Below, in pieces: positions 15,352 to 24,951 of a stretch of DNA of 33,122 bases (positions are counted from its first letter, which is position 1; each line of letters begins with the position of its first letter). Location: NCBI RefSeq assembly GCF_002954705.1, contig NZ_MSCO01000002.1, positions 436,306 through 469,427 on the forward strand. The letters run 5' to 3'. The notes below the pieces were generated by a model. It saw only the letters and a list, made by a program, of their open reading frames with translations, did no database searches and was not told the origin of the DNA. The translations under genes and the position numbers were made by a program. Source of the DNA: Aliivibrio sifiae (GTDB taxonomy: Bacteria > Pseudomonadota > Gammaproteobacteria > Enterobacterales > Vibrionaceae).

Positions 15352-17343
15352 TTAAGCTAACAATTCTTTTGCTGTTTTCACTGCATTTTCAGTAGTGAAA
15401 CCAAACATTTTGAATAGTTCTTCAGCCGGTGCTGATTCGCCAAACGTTGTCATACCGATGATCTTGCCACCGAAACCAACGTACTTGTACCAGAAGTCAG
15501 CAATACCCGCTTCAATAGCAACACGTTTTGTTACTGCTGATGGAAGTACTGATTCACGGTAAGCTTCATCTTGCTTATCAAATGCATCAGTTGCTGGCAT
15601 TGATACCACACGTATTGCTTTGCCTTCAGCAGTTAGTTGAGCCGCCGCTTCAACCGCAAGCTGAACTTCAGAGCCTGTTGCGATAAAGATTAGCTCAGGT
15701 TGGCCTTCACAATCTTTAAGAATGTAGCCACCTTTAGCAATGTTAGCTACTTGCTCTGCATCACGATCTTGTTGTGCAAGATTTTGACGAGAGAAGATAA
15801 GTGCTGATGGACCATCGCGACGCTCAATTGCTAGTTTCCAAGCAACTGCAGATTCAACTTGGTCACATGGACGCCATGTGCTCATGTTTGGTGTTAGGCG
15901 TAGAGAAGCGATCTGCTCAACTGGTTGGTGAGTTGGACCATCTTCGCCAAGACCGATAGAGTCATGCGTGTAAACTTGGATGTTTTGCACTTTCATCAGT
16001 GCAGCCATGCGCATAGCATTACGAGCGTATTCCATGAACATTAGGAACGTTGCGCCGTATGGTACGAAACCACCGTGTAGCGCGATACCGTTCATGATAG
16101 CTGTCATACCAAATTCACGAACACCGTAATGAATATAGTTACCAGAGAAGTCGTTTGCTTCAAGCGACTTAGAACCAGACCACATAGTTAGGTTAGATGG
16201 CGCAAGGTCAGCTGAGCCGCCCATGAATTCAGGTAGCATAGCACCAAATGCTTCTAGTGCGTTTTGAGAAGCTTTACGTGAAGCGATGTTTGCAGGGTTA
16301 GCTTGAAGATCAGCAATGATTGCCGATGCTTTTTCTTCCCACTCTTTTGGTAAATCACCGTTTACGCGGCGAGTAAACTCGGCTGCAAGCTCTGGGTATG
16401 CTGCTTCATAAGCTGCAAATTTCTCGTTCCACGACGCTTCCTTAGCTGCGCCTGCGTCTTTCGCGTCCCACTCTGCGTAAACTTCTTGCGGAATTTCAAA
16501 TGCGCCGTGCTCCCAGCCTAATTGTGCTTTCGCTGCTTTAATTTCTTCAGCGCCTAGTGGAGCACCGTGACAGTCGTGTGTACCTTGTTTGTTTGGAGAA
16601 CCAAAACCGATGATAGTTTTAGTACAGATCAGAGTAGGGCGAGGATCTGCTTTAGCTGCGATGATAGCGGCATTGATTGCGTCAGCATCGTGACCATCGA
16701 CAGCAGAAATTACGTGCCAACCGTACGCTTCAAAACGTTTAGGTGTATCGTCAGAGAACCAACCTTCAACTTCACCATCGATAGAGATACCGTTGTCATC
16801 CCAGAAAGCAACTAACTTACCAAGACCTAAAGTACCCGCTAAAGAACACGCTTCGTGAGAGATACCTTCCATCAGACAGCCATCACCCATGAATGCATAA
16901 GTGAAGTGGTCAACGATGTCGTGGCCTTCTTTATTGAATTGTGCTGCTAATGCTTTTTCAGCCATCGCCATACCAACTGCATTCGTGATGCCTTGGCCTA
17001 GAGGACCTGTTGTTGTTTCGATACCCGGTGCATAACCGTACTCAGGGTGACCTGGAGTTTTAGAATGCAGTTGACGGAAGTTTTTAAGCTCTTCAATTGG
17101 TAACTCATAACCTGCTAGGTGAAGCAGAGAATAAATCAACATAGAGCCGTGGCCGTTAGAAAGAATAAAACGGTCGCGATCAGCCCACTCAGGATTTGCA
17201 GGGTTATGGTTTAGGTGTGAACGCCAAAGAACTTCAGCGATGTCAGCCATGCCCATTGGTGCGCCAGGGTGACCAGAATTTGCTTGTTGTACGCCGTCCA
17301 TGCTTAGAGCACGGATAGCATTAGCTAAATGTTTACGATTCAT
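15352..17343 (-). CDS. tkt: Transketolase
   Basis: This 663-residue enzyme moves two-carbon ketol units between sugar phosphates (xylulose-5-P with ribose-5-P or erythrose-4-P) in the non-oxidative pentose phosphate pathway. It uses thiamine diphosphate and a divalent cation. Visible signatures include N-terminal [15 protein letters not shown] (His25), the diphosphate-binding G-D-G-C-L-M-E-G ... D-D-N stretch, and the pyrimidine-domain Y-G-V-R-E-F-G-M. The frame extends upstream to a TTG at 17388, but ATG 17343 ([13 protein letters not shown]) is the conserved family start and gives the standard length. It follows talB on the same strand after 190 bp containing hairpins. It could be called tktA or tktB; Vibrionaceae often have two copies. 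Confidence 0.96.
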   Translation of the reverse strand: MNRKHLANAIRALSMDGVQQANSGHPGAPMGMADIAEVLWRSHLNHNPANPEWADRDRFILSNGHGSMLIYSLLHLAGYELPIEELKNFRQLHSKTPGHPEYGYAPGIETTTGPLGQGITNAVGMAMAEKALAAQFNKEGHDIVDHFTYAFMGDGCLMEGISHEACSLAGTLGLGKLVAFWDDNGISIDGEVEGWFSDDTPKRFEAYGWHVISAVDGHDADAINAAIIAAKADPRPTLICTKTIIGFGSPNKQGTHDCHGAPLGAEEIKAAKAQLGWEHGAFEIPQEVYAEWDAKDAGAAKEASWNEKFAAYEAAYPELAAEFTRRVNGDLPKEWEEKASAIIADLQANPANIASRKASQNALEAFGAMLPEFMGGSADLAPSNLTMWSGSKSLEANDFSGNYIHYGVREFGMTAIMNGIALHGGFVPYGATFLMFMEYARNAMRMAALMKVQNIQVYTHDSIGLGEDGPTHQPVEQIASLRLTPNMSTWRPCDQVESAVAWKLAIERRDGPSALIFSRQNLAQQDRDAEQVANIAKGGYILKDCEGQPELIFIATGSEVQLAVEAAAQLTAEGKAIRVVSMPATDAFDKQDEAYRESVLPSAVTKRVAIEAGIADFWYKYVGFGGKIIGMTTFGESAPAEELFKMFGFTTENAVKTAKELLA

Positions 17344-17372
17344 AATGATTAACTCGAATATTTGAAAATGAA

Positions 17373-17391
17373 GGGTTGAGAGGTTCAACCC
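17373..17391 (-). promoter_or_regulatory. Hairpin in the transketolase leader
   Basis: GGGTTGA, loop GAGGT, TCAACCC form a perfect 7-bp stem 30 nt upstream of the transketolase ATG. There is no T-tract, so it is not a terminator. It could affect mRNA stability or translation. Confidence 0.4.
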
Positions 17392-17410
17392 GATTTGAAT
17401 ATGGTGACGA

Positions 17411-17531
17411 CTAGAAACTATAGGCGCTTCGCTTCTAGAAACGATAAGAGCATGGAATACGCACGTTGAGAGTGTTACTTATAACGTGATTGTTTTTGCT
17501 CTTATTAGTAGCGAAGCGTTCTAGTTTCTAG
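17411..17531. repeat. Large imperfect inverted repeat between talB and tkt
   Basis: The left arm 17411-17451 (CTAGAAACTA, CGCTTCGCT, ATAAGAGC blocks) is matched by the right arm 17498-17531 in reverse complement, the same blocks in order with small gaps. The 46-nt loop contains a further CACGTT/AACGTG pair. The right arm ends just past the talB stop. It could be a palindromic repeat element (REP- or MITE-like) or a processing/attenuation structure in the tal-tkt mRNA. Confidence 0.75.
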
Positions 17532-17533
17532 TT

Positions 17534-18484
17534 TTATAGCTTAGCTGCGATCATGTCTTCTAGCTTACCTTGGTCAACCGCAAAGTTACGGATGCCTTCA
17601 GCCAGTTTCTCAACAGCCATTGGGTCTTGGTTGTGATCCCATAAGAATTCAGCGTGAGTCATTGCAGCAGGACGTTCTTTATTGCCGTTTGTATCAATCA
17701 GTTTCTCAACCACTTCGCCAGTTGCTTCTTCAAGCTCTTGAAGTAGGTTAGGGCTGATAGTTAGACGGTCACAACCTGCAAGTTCAAGGATCTCACCAAT
17801 GTTACGGAAGCTTGCACCCATTACTACTGTGTTGTAGCCATGTTCTTTGTAGTAGTTGTAGATACCAGCAACCGAGATAACGCCTGGATCTTCAGATGCT
17901 TCAAAATCACGACCTTCTTTTGCTTTGTACCAGTCCATGATACGTCCAACAAAAGGAGAGATTAAGAACACGCCAGCTTCAGCACATGCACGCGCTTGAG
18001 CGAAAGAGAAAAGAAGTGTTAGGTTACAGTTGATGCCTTCTTTTTCTAGTACTTCAGCAGCGCGGATACCTTCCCACGTTGAAGCCAGTTTAATAAGAAT
18101 GCGATCGTTAGTGATGCCAGCATCGTTGTACATTTTGATCAGTTGGCGAGCTTTTGCAATGCTGCCTTCAGTGTCGTAAGAAAGACAAGCGTCTACTTCA
18201 GTAGAGATACGACCAGGTACTACTTTAAGGATTTCTTTACCGATGCTCACAGCGAGCATGTCACACGTATCTTGCACTTGTTGTGTTTTGTCGTTGCTTT
18301 GCTCTTTTGCATAAGCGATTGAAGCATCAATCAGTGGTGCGTATTCTGCGATTTGAGCTGCTTTTAAAATTAGAGAAGGGTTAGTGGTTGCATCTTCTGG
18401 TGTGTATTTTGCGATTGCTTCAATATCACCGGTATCTGCTACTACTGTTGTTAGTTTACGAAGTTGTTCTAATTTAGTTGTCAT
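17534..18484 (-). CDS. talB: Transaldolase
   Basis: This 316-residue enzyme transfers dihydroxyacetone between sedoheptulose-7-P and glyceraldehyde-3-P, giving fructose-6-P and erythrose-4-P. The Schiff-base lysine is in [11 protein letters not shown] and falls at Lys132, the same number as in E. coli Tal[13 protein letters not shown] and the [11 protein letters not shown] strand are also typical. Full family length. AAGGG precedes the start. It is first of the talB-tkt pair, whose products act on shared substrates, and a candidate promoter lies about 120 nt upstream. Confidence 0.96.
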   Translation of the reverse strand: MTTKLEQLRKLTTVVADTGDIEAIAKYTPEDATTNPSLILKAAQIAEYAPLIDASIAYAKEQSNDKTQQVQDTCDMLAVSIGKEILKVVPGRISTEVDACLSYDTEGSIAKARQLIKMYNDAGITNDRILIKLASTWEGIRAAEVLEKEGINCNLTLLFSFAQARACAEAGVFLISPFVGRIMDWYKAKEGRDFEASEDPGVISVAGIYNYYKEHGYNTVVMGASFRNIGEILELAGCDRLTISPNLLQELEEATGEVVEKLIDTNGNKERPAAMTHAEFLWDHNQDPMAVEKLAEGIRNFAVDQGKLEDMIAAKL

Positions 18485-18601
18485 ACTACTTACCCTTACT
18501 GATCACATGCTGCTTGAGCATCTTCTTTGAAAATCCGTCTCGCTGCCACCGTTTCAGATGATACTGAGCAAATGCGATGGTAGTGAACATTTGATGTATT
18601 G

Positions 18602-18630
18602 ATAATTGAGTTTTATGAGATAGATGTCAA
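18602..18630 (-). promoter_or_regulatory. Candidate sigma-70 promoter for talB-tkt
   Basis: On the minus strand, TTGACA (18630-18625) is followed after 17 bp by AATTAT (18607-18602). The -35 is perfect and the -10 matches 4 of 6. It would give a leader of about 110 nt before talB. Confidence 0.45.
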
Positions 18631-18812
18631 TCAAAAATAAAAAATTGTGTGATTATTCATGCTTTTTTATATGAATATTTGAGGGGGATCGTTTGCGTAG
18701 GGTAGGACGTAATGTGATATGACGCTTAATTTGTTTAATGAATAAAGAGTAATGTAAATAATAAGATAGAGATAATGTTAAAAGTAGGTGTGACTAGCAG
18801 AATTCAATGTAT

Positions 18813-18845
18813 AAAAAAGGCCAGCGAGACGAGCTCGCGAGCCTT
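18813..18845 (-). terminator. Rho-independent terminator of the moxR-bat operon
   Basis: Read on the minus strand, AAGGC-ga-GCGAG, a 5-nt loop, and CTCGC-ca-GCC form a stem with one internal mismatch pair, followed by six T. It lies 33 nt past the last gene of the operon. Confidence 0.8.
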
Positions 18846-18877
18846 AATGAAAGGACGCTAAGTGAAATTAAAAACCG

Positions 18878-20509
18878 TTATAATCTTTCAAGTTCTACAT
18901 CAGGTTGAAAGGGTTTATTAAGAGTCGTTAATTTCTTTTTAATCTCGCTAATAATTTGTTTTTCAGCGCTATTATCTCTATTTTTTGCGTATTTTTGCTG
19001 ACTTAGTTTGGTTGTTAATCCTTTAACTTCAACAATATCAATACCTTGCTTGCGCCATTGCTCATGATGATCTGAGATTATTTGGTGTGCAAGAATTATA
19101 TTATTGTTATCAAGTGCAGAAATAAGAGCTTTACTGCCATTGGCAATGATCACTTTATTGCCTTCAAGATTGTTGCTTTTAGTGTGTCCTTTTGTTCGGC
19201 TAATATACCAACCAATTACTGTTAATATCCATAAAAGAGCAAAAGCCAACGTTGTATATGGCCAAAAAACATGATCAACTTCACGTTTTACTATTCTCTT
19301 AGGTTGAGCATTTGTTTGACTCTCGATCTTTTGCTCGATAATTTGAGTGCTTGGGGTCACTGTTAATGCCAATGAATCCAATTTTGCCACCTCAGACTGG
19401 CGTGTTTTACTGTTCCACCATTGAATCGAAACCGCGGGTAATTGAACCGTACCATCGGCATGAGGGATGATCACTTGTTTAATGGTCATCACGCTATTTC
19501 CTTGGCTGTCTTTACCTATTACGGGTTTCTCATCGTACATGCGAACCGATTTAGGATAATTAATATCAAGCGTTGGTAATTTCTCTGGTGGGACATCTGC
19601 CATCATTAGCGTGATTTGACGAGTAATGGCAGTACCCGCTTCTACAGTGGTACTTGTTAGTGGCTTGCCATCAACTAACCATTGTTGCCCTAATTTTAAA
19701 TCCGTAGTCGGTAACCAAGTCCCTGTGAAATCCGCGGGTTTTGCTAATACGGTTAATTGATACTGTTTAGGGCTAACGTTCAGTGGAATTAATTTAGTAC
19801 TACGGCCATAACGATCAGTTTGTACTAAGCCACCAGTGAAAGCCAAACCATCAAAGCTTAATTGGCCTGCTTGATTTGCACTCACACTAAACGCTTGTTC
19901 AACTACGGTTGCTTGCATTCCATCAATCACAGTTTGGTACTGCTTGCTTTCTCCAATAGGAGAGAACTCAATACCAGCTCCTTGTGGTGTAATGATGTTT
20001 GGATCTTTTAAACGACGAATATCTGCAAAAATAGCAATCTTGGCATTAAATTGAGCGGTTTCGCCTTCATATAATTCATCCTTGGTTAACTCACCACTGA
20101 CTTTGATTACGTCACTGCTTTTTGGGGCGGTCGCATCTTTAGTCACACGAATCGTTATTGGGTTAGTTTGCTCACCTGCGACATCCATACTCGGAATGGT
20201 TAACGTGCCCATTTTGGTTGGGGCAATAGAAACCGTCCACTGACTTTGTACACTGTAATCACCATTCATTAGCGAACGTGAGCTACCAAAGCTGACTTGA
20301 CCACTGCGAAAATCAGGCGCGAGTTGGCTTGGGTCAAATTTACTTTGATCTGCGCTTTTATCGACAGACACCATTAATTGAATCATTTCGTTTTCAGTGA
20401 TCTGGTTTTTACTAACTGTTGCAATGGCTTGAGCGTAACTTGCCGAAATACCACTCACGCATAAGGTCGTAAATAAGATCACTTTCTTTATTAGCGCTGT
20501 CTTTTTCAT
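18878..20509 (-). CDS. batD: BatD family protein
   Basis: This secreted or membrane-anchored protein of about 543 residues has tandem beta-sandwich modules typical of BatD (oxygen tolerance family, PF13584). They include an early S-K-N-Q-I-T-E-N-E-M-I-Q-L-M-V-S-V strand set and W-T-V-S-I-A-P-T-K-M-G-T-L-T-I-P-S. A transmembrane helix near residues 408-431 (F-W-P-Y-T-T-L-A-F-A-L-L-W-I-L) is followed by a cytoplasmic tail. The frame is open to an ATG at 20581, overlapping batB by 7 nt. The ATG at 20509 has AAGG 7 nt upstream and begins a proper signal peptide (M-K-K-T-A-L-I-K-K-V-I-L-F, cleavage near S-Y-A), so I prefer it. It is last in the operon. The Bat system is linked to envelope stress and oxygen tolerance, and its exact biochemistry is unsettled. 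Confidence 0.85.
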   Translation of the reverse strand: MKKTALIKKVILFTTLCVSGISASYAQAIATVSKNQITENEMIQLMVSVDKSADQSKFDPSQLAPDFRSGQVSFGSSRSLMNGDYSVQSQWTVSIAPTKMGTLTIPSMDVAGEQTNPITIRVTKDATAPKSSDVIKVSGELTKDELYEGETAQFNAKIAIFADIRRLKDPNIITPQGAGIEFSPIGESKQYQTVIDGMQATVVEQAFSVSANQAGQLSFDGLAFTGGLVQTDRYGRSTKLIPLNVSPKQYQLTVLAKPADFTGTWLPTTDLKLGQQWLVDGKPLTSTTVEAGTAITRQITLMMADVPPEKLPTLDINYPKSVRMYDEKPVIGKDSQGNSVMTIKQVIIPHADGTVQLPAVSIQWWNSKTRQSEVAKLDSLALTVTPSTQIIEQKIESQTNAQPKRIVKREVDHVFWPYTTLAFALLWILTVIGWYISRTKGHTKSNNLEGNKVIIANGSKALISALDNNNIILAHQIISDHHEQWRKQGIDIVEVKGLTTKLSQQKYAKNRDNSAEKQIISEIKKKLTTLNKPFQPDVELERL

Positions 20510-20574
20510 AGAAGCCTTCACTGTCGAACTCTTTACAGTAGAGTAGGGACTGATTTGTCTTATACTCATTAAAA

Positions 20575-22479
20575 TTACCATTCATTCTCAGAAGCTTGTG
20601 GTGCTTCTTGCTGTTTTGCTTGCAGATACAATAGAGCACGAAGCAGTTCATCTTCTTTTGCGCCTGATTGTTCTAATTTTTGTAGACGAGGATCGGTTTT
20701 AATGGCGTCACTGTCTGCTTTTGCTTGTTGTGATTGCATTTGAGCTTGTCGCTCTTTCTCTTCGTCCGATTTAGGTTGCTTATCTTTCTCATCACGAGCT
20801 TGTGCTGCTTGCTCTTTGTCTTTCTTCTCTTGTCCTTTTTTAGCTTGCTCTTTTTGTTGCTGCTCTTGAGAAGATCCCTCTGACTTATCTTGCTTATCAG
20901 ACTGTGATTTATCATCAGATTGAGATTCATTTTTCTGCTGATTCTGCTGATTCTGCTGATTCTGCTGATTCTGCTGTGAATCTTGAGATTGTGAGTCCTG
21001 TGAATCTGAAGATTGCTCAGAGCCGTCTTTGCTGTCTTTATTCTTTTGGTTTTGTTTATCCTGTTTTTTATCTTGTTTGTCGTCTTTATTTTTATCCGAT
21101 TGTTTATTCTTATCGTCTTGCTCTTGCTGTTTTTGCTCTAGCGCTTTATTGACGATATCAAGATTCTTCTTTGCATCTTTCATCTCTGAATCGGTTTTTA
21201 GTAAAGACTCGTACTTCTCTTTCGCTTCTTCCAATTGACCATTTTGCGCCAAGGCATTCGCAAGATTGTATTGAGATTGAGTATCTTCAAGACCGGTTAG
21301 ACTTTCAATCGCGCCTTTATAATCTCCAGCCTTATATTGTGCAGCTCCTTTCCATTGTTTTGATTTGAACTGCTCACTTGCTGCCTTATAGTCCTTTTGC
21401 TTAAATTGTTGATGAGCACTGTAATCATCAGAAACTAAGTGACTTGATACGTCTGTACTTGCCATAGATTTATCAATTGGCAACAACACCAATAGAAGCG
21501 CTAAGAGCATTCCTTTTCTAAAGCAAAGCAGTGAGAACAGTACCAATGGGAAAAGTAGCCAATAACCATGATTGGCACGACTGTTCACCTGGTTATCACT
21601 GTTCTGTGTCACTTGCTCTACTGGCGTTTTAGTTAAGCGAGCAATAGCTTCAATATCACTGTTATCTGATTGAATAAGTTGAGCCACACCATTAGTTGTT
21701 TGTGCCAGTGTGACTAGTGGGTCTGAATCCAGTGTCGCGACAACTGTTTTACCTGAAGCATCGGTGAGCAACTGACCTGATGGCAACTCAATTGGCGCGC
21801 CATTTTTAGTTCCTATGCCTAATAAACTGATTCGCCATTTGGTGCCTTTAACGCGACTCATCACTTTATCGAGCTGTTGGTTTGATATTCCATCAGTCAA
21901 AACAATGATGTCACCTTGCTGATGGCCTGATTTAGTCATCATCTCAATACTTTGCTCAACCGCCGCTAACAAGTTACTGCCTTTCCCTTTATAAGGCATG
22001 ATTTCTGGCGATAAGTTAGTGATTAAGTTATTGAGCGTTTGGCTATCTTCAGTTAACGGACTGACTAAGTAACTGTCCGCGCCATAAGCGACTAACCCCG
22101 TCATGCCTTCTTTCCAATAAGGCAGTAAATCTTTCGCTTTGTATTTCTCTTGAGTTAAACGATTTGGTTTTATATCGGTCGCATACACAGAGCGAGACAT
22201 ATCCATCACAAGCACTCGCGCACCTGAGAGCTGAAAACTTGGTGAGTCTTTATAACCAAAACTAGGACCTGCGAGGGCAGTAGTAACACATAACCACGCG
22301 AATACTAAGCCAAGCGTAAAGCCATTGCCTTGTGTCTTTTGAGTCATTCCCAATTGTTTGGCAATGTGCGGTGCAATCAGCCCTGTGGTGTTTTTGTTTT
22401 TACGTTGAATAAGCACCAATACCCCAAGAGGGATAAGGGCTAAAAACCACAGCGGATAGAGAAAAGTAAAATTAGCCAT
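20575..22479 (-). CDS. BatB/BatC-like fusion: VWA domain plus TPR protein
   Basis: This 634-residue protein has two N-terminal transmembrane helices (about 7-24 and 55-71) and a von Willebrand A domain from about 86 with the metal site D-M-S-R-S (Asp93, Ser95, Ser97). A membrane helix lies near 309-335. TPR repeats follow at about 365-455 (Q-Y-K-A-G-D-Y-K-G-A-I-E-S-L, then Y-N-L-A-N-A-L-A-Q-N-G-Q-L-E-E-A), and then a 170-residue low-complexity Q/K/D/S tail. This is the BatB and BatC layout fused in one chain. It probably forms an inner-membrane complex with BatA and the MoxR ATPase. It overlaps batA by 8 nt. The tail contains a variable-looking Q-Q-N repeat. Confidence 0.88.
   Translation of the reverse strand: MANFTFLYPLWFLALIPLGVLVLIQRKNKNTTGLIAPHIAKQLGMTQKTQGNGFTLGLVFAWLCVTTALAGPSFGYKDSPSFQLSGARVLVMDMSRSVYATDIKPNRLTQEKYKAKDLLPYWKEGMTGLVAYGADSYLVSPLTEDSQTLNNLITNLSPEIMPYKGKGSNLLAAVEQSIEMMTKSGHQQGDIIVLTDGISNQQLDKVMSRVKGTKWRISLLGIGTKNGAPIELPSGQLLTDASGKTVVATLDSDPLVTLAQTTNGVAQLIQSDNSDIEAIARLTKTPVEQVTQNSDNQVNSRANHGYWLLFPLVLFSLLCFRKGMLLALLLVLLPIDKSMASTDVSSHLVSDDYSAHQQFKQKDYKAASEQFKSKQWKGAAQYKAGDYKGAIESLTGLEDTQSQYNLANALAQNGQLEEAKEKYESLLKTDSEMKDAKKNLDIVNKALEQKQQEQDDKNKQSDKNKDDKQDKKQDKQNQKNKDSKDGSEQSSDSQDSQSQDSQQNQQNQQNQQNQQKNESQSDDKSQSDKQDKSEGSSQEQQQKEQAKKGQEKKDKEQAAQARDEKDKQPKSDEEKERQAQMQSQQAKADSDAIKTDPRLQKLEQSGAKEDELLRALLYLQAKQQEAPQASENEW
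20932..20976 (-). repeat. 9-bp tandem repeat encoding Gln-Gln-Asn units
   Basis: On the plus strand, ATTCTGCTG is repeated four times exactly (20941-20976) after one imperfect unit, TTTCTGCTG. The unit is a multiple of three, so copy-number change would lengthen or shorten the BatB/C tail without a frameshift. Confidence 0.9.
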
Positions 22480-23437
22480 GACGCTTTCTTACTCCCACAA
22501 TAATAAAGAAGAAAAACAGATACCCCATTAACGGATAGCGGAACCACTCTTCATGTGGTCGCCAGGTTTGTGTTGCTTGAGTAATGGGCTCTAGTTGGTC
22601 GATGGTTTGGTAGATCTTCGCTAACTCATCGGCATTACGTGAACGGAAATATTGTCCACCTGTCATGGTTGCAATTTCAGTCAGTGTTTTCTCATCCAAA
22701 TCACGCGCGGTATTGACGGTTTGTTTGCCAAAGAAACCACGAACCTGCATTTCACCCGCACCAATACCGACCGTATAAATCTTGGCATTATTGTCTTTGG
22801 CAAGTTGCGCTGCTTCTAATGGTTCGAGTACTCCGGCTGTATTGCCGCCATCACTTAATAAAATAATGGTTCGTTGTGGGGCGTTGCTTTCAATAAAGGT
22901 TTTGGTCGCTAGCCCTAAGCCTTCACCCATGGCGGTCATTTGTCCGACTAAACCAAGAACGGTACGGTCAAGTTGTTCTTCGACGGTTTTTCTATCAAAG
23001 GTGAGTGGGGTTTGCAGATAAGCGTGATCACCAAACAGTACTAACCCAAGACGATCGCCTTTACGCTCATCAATAAAATCAGACACGACTTTTTTAACCG
23101 CGGTTAAGCGATCAACAAAATCCCCATTCTCGGTTTTCATGTCTTCTTCGGCCATTGAGCCAGATAAATCGACCACTAGCATCATGTCACGGTGTTCTGG
23201 CTGAATATCAACTGGATCGCCATACCATACCGGACGGGCTAAGGCCGCAATCAATAACAGCCAAGCCACAGACAATAAACCAATATTGATGCGTTTATTT
23301 GGTTGCTTATACTCTCCTTGATCTGGTAATCGAGGAAGGTGAATAGCGGTACCTATGTCTTTTTCAGGCACAAAAAAGTAAAACAGGAAGGGAATAGGTA
23401 ATAAAAACCATGCCCACCACCAAACGAATTCAAGCAT
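22472..23437 (-). CDS. batA: BatA-like VWA domain membrane protein
   Basis: This 321-residue protein has N-terminal hydrophobic helices (about 5-23 and 52-68) and a VWA domain with a complete metal-ion site: D-L-S-G-S (Asp90, Ser92, Ser94), Thr in Q-M-T-A-M-G-E-G, and Asp in L-L-S-D-G-G-N-T. A C-terminal helix (Y-P-L-M-G-Y-L-F-F-F-F-I-I-V) completes the BatA architecture. It overlaps both neighbours by 8 nt, so the operon is translationally coupled. It probably works as a scaffold with the MoxR AAA+ ATPase and BatB/C at the inner membrane. Confidence 0.88.
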   Translation of the reverse strand: MLEFVWWWAWFLLPIPFLFYFFVPEKDIGTAIHLPRLPDQGEYKQPNKRINIGLLSVAWLLLIAALARPVWYGDPVDIQPEHRDMMLVVDLSGSMAEEDMKTENGDFVDRLTAVKKVVSDFIDERKGDRLGLVLFGDHAYLQTPLTFDRKTVEEQLDRTVLGLVGQMTAMGEGLGLATKTFIESNAPQRTIILLSDGGNTAGVLEPLEAAQLAKDNNAKIYTVGIGAGEMQVRGFFGKQTVNTARDLDEKTLTEIATMTGGQYFRSRNADELAKIYQTIDQLEPITQATQTWRPHEEWFRYPLMGYLFFFFIIVGVRKRHG

Positions 23438-23963
23438 GTTGATGTCCTTTTGTTGATGTTGTTGCCATTACTTTTTTTACTGGTAAAGCATGAGATAGCC
23501 AATAACGCACATCATCATAGAAACGTTGTTGATTGGTTTCTGATAATGCTTGTTGTCCGTATAAAGTTAGCTCTAACATTTCTGCACGAGATGAGAAATG
23601 AACATTGGCCTGTTTTTTCACGGGTAGTTGCTGCTCAACAAAATGCCACCACGCTAATCCATGAAGTGAGGCAATGCGCTCACGAGGAAAGTGACTTAAT
23701 GCGGCTTGTTTTAATAAACGCGCAATGTCACTGGTTTGCTGTGGTGTTAGCTGCGATAACTGTTGTAAGGCAAGTCGTTTTAATACGCTTTTTTGACGTT
23801 GACGATATATAAACCAAACGATGGCAATAACCAGTAATAACACACAGACGATGAGTCCATAACCCGTGAGAGATAGCCCCCACGATGGTGCGGCAGGTAA
23901 ATGAATATCTGCTAATGGCAATACGTTATTTGCTGGTGCTTGTTGGGTTGAAGATAAAGACAT
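23430..23963 (-). CDS. DUF4381 family membrane protein
   Basis: This 177-residue protein has one transmembrane helix at about 32-52 (Y-G-L-I-V-C-V-L-L-L-V-I-A-I-V-W-F-I-Y) followed by a basic, mostly helical cytoplasmic part. The N-terminus contains the family pattern P-L-A-D-I-H-L-P. DUF4381 proteins are regularly found between DUF58 and batA genes, as here. The stop overlaps batA by 8 nt and the start abuts the DUF58 stop. Its molecular role is not known. Confidence 0.82.
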   Translation of the reverse strand: MSLSSTQQAPANNVLPLADIHLPAAPSWGLSLTGYGLIVCVLLLVIAIVWFIYRQRQKSVLKRLALQQLSQLTPQQTSDIARLLKQAALSHFPRERIASLHGLAWWHFVEQQLPVKKQANVHFSSRAEMLELTLYGQQALSETNQQRFYDDVRYWLSHALPVKKVMATTSTKGHQHA

Positions 23964-24934
23964 TACTTGGCTCCTTTATCTTGGTGTGATGGATCTTGTG
24001 AAGACGTCAATTGCGATAATAACGGTAAGCCTGAGGATAAACAGTGCAGTTGAATACCTAATTGCATCGCCATATTTTGCACATACGCTTTATGAAGATT
24101 GGCTTGCTGCTCTAACGCTTTTTTGGTCGATGATGACGAAAAGTCTAACCATGCAGAACGTTTGTTATCAGAAACATATTCAGTGCCATTAAAGCGAGTT
24201 GAACCTTGCTCAAGCGGATCGCTAATCATTACAAACTGTAAACGGTTGTGTTTGCTTAATTGACTGAAGATAGCCTTACATTCATCGGTTAGGGCATAAA
24301 AATCACTGATGATCACAATCTCACTGCCTTTAGGGCATAATCGTTGCAACTGGCTTAACCCGTTGGCAAACGAACTGGCTTGTTGCGCAGTATCCAAAGG
24401 CTCAGAGCCACTGTTGGTATTATGCTGTTCAATGATAGATTGCATAAATTGCAGCACACTTTTTTGACGAGAAGAGGGCTTACAATCAAAGGTCGATAAT
24501 CCATCAAAGATGATCCCACCAACGCGATCTTTTGCTGCGAGCGTTATCCAGCTTAATAAACTGGCAAAATGCGCAGCTTGTACTGATTTAAACAGCAGTT
24601 GAGAGCCAAAACGCATGGTGTCGCTGACATCAATAAACAGCATGGTTGGTTGCTCACGCTCTTCACTGTAGAGTTTGGTATGAGGCTTACCAGTACGCGC
24701 AGTCACACGCCAATCAATCGAGCGAATATCATCGCCCGGTTGGTATTGACGTACTTCTGAGAAATCCATGCCGCGGCCTTTTTGTCGGCTTTGGTGGCTG
24801 CCATTCATTTTTGACCACACAGATTGAGACGGCGGTAGCCACTGTAATGAATGATTCTTATAGTGAACCAATTCATTAAGTGACAAGGTAACGCCATTAC
24901 TGTGTGGTGGCAGCGATAGAGTAGTCTTTTTCAT
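23963..24934 (-). CDS. DUF58 family protein (VWA-like)
   Basis: This 323-residue protein carries the DUF58 signature G-M-D-F-S-E-V-R-Q-Y-Q-P-G-D-D-I-R-S-I-D-W-R (about 55-77) and then K-L-Y-S-E-E-R-E-Q and the VWA-like strand L-F-I-D-V-S-D-T-M. DUF58 proteins are partners of MoxR ATPases. The start is 17 nt after moxR and the stop shares a base with the DUF4381 start. It is probably cytoplasmic or peripheral, as no strong membrane helix is present. Confidence 0.88.
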   Translation of the reverse strand: MKKTTLSLPPHSNGVTLSLNELVHYKNHSLQWLPPSQSVWSKMNGSHQSRQKGRGMDFSEVRQYQPGDDIRSIDWRVTARTGKPHTKLYSEEREQPTMLFIDVSDTMRFGSQLLFKSVQAAHFASLLSWITLAAKDRVGGIIFDGLSTFDCKPSSRQKSVLQFMQSIIEQHNTNSGSEPLDTAQQASSFANGLSQLQRLCPKGSEIVIISDFYALTDECKAIFSQLSKHNRLQFVMISDPLEQGSTRFNGTEYVSDNKRSAWLDFSSSSTKKALEQQANLHKAYVQNMAMQLGIQLHCLSSGLPLLSQLTSSQDPSHQDKGAK

Positions 24935-24951
24935 ATAATTACTTTACGACG

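Larger units (their letters stand above)
18485..18877. other. Intergenic region between talB and the bat operon (393 bp)
   Basis: This region holds the candidate talB promoter and the bat-operon terminator. The remaining 180 or so bp (about 18635-18810) is AT-rich with no supported ORF or RNA gene. Confidence 0.5.

Noticed and set aside
17344-17388. Upstream TTG extension of transketolase by 15 residues
   Set aside because: The extra residues are not family-like and the ATG at 17343 gives the conserved N-terminus and standard length.
20932-20976. CRISPR-like short repeats
   Set aside because: The 9-bp units are contiguous, have no spacers and lie inside a coding sequence.
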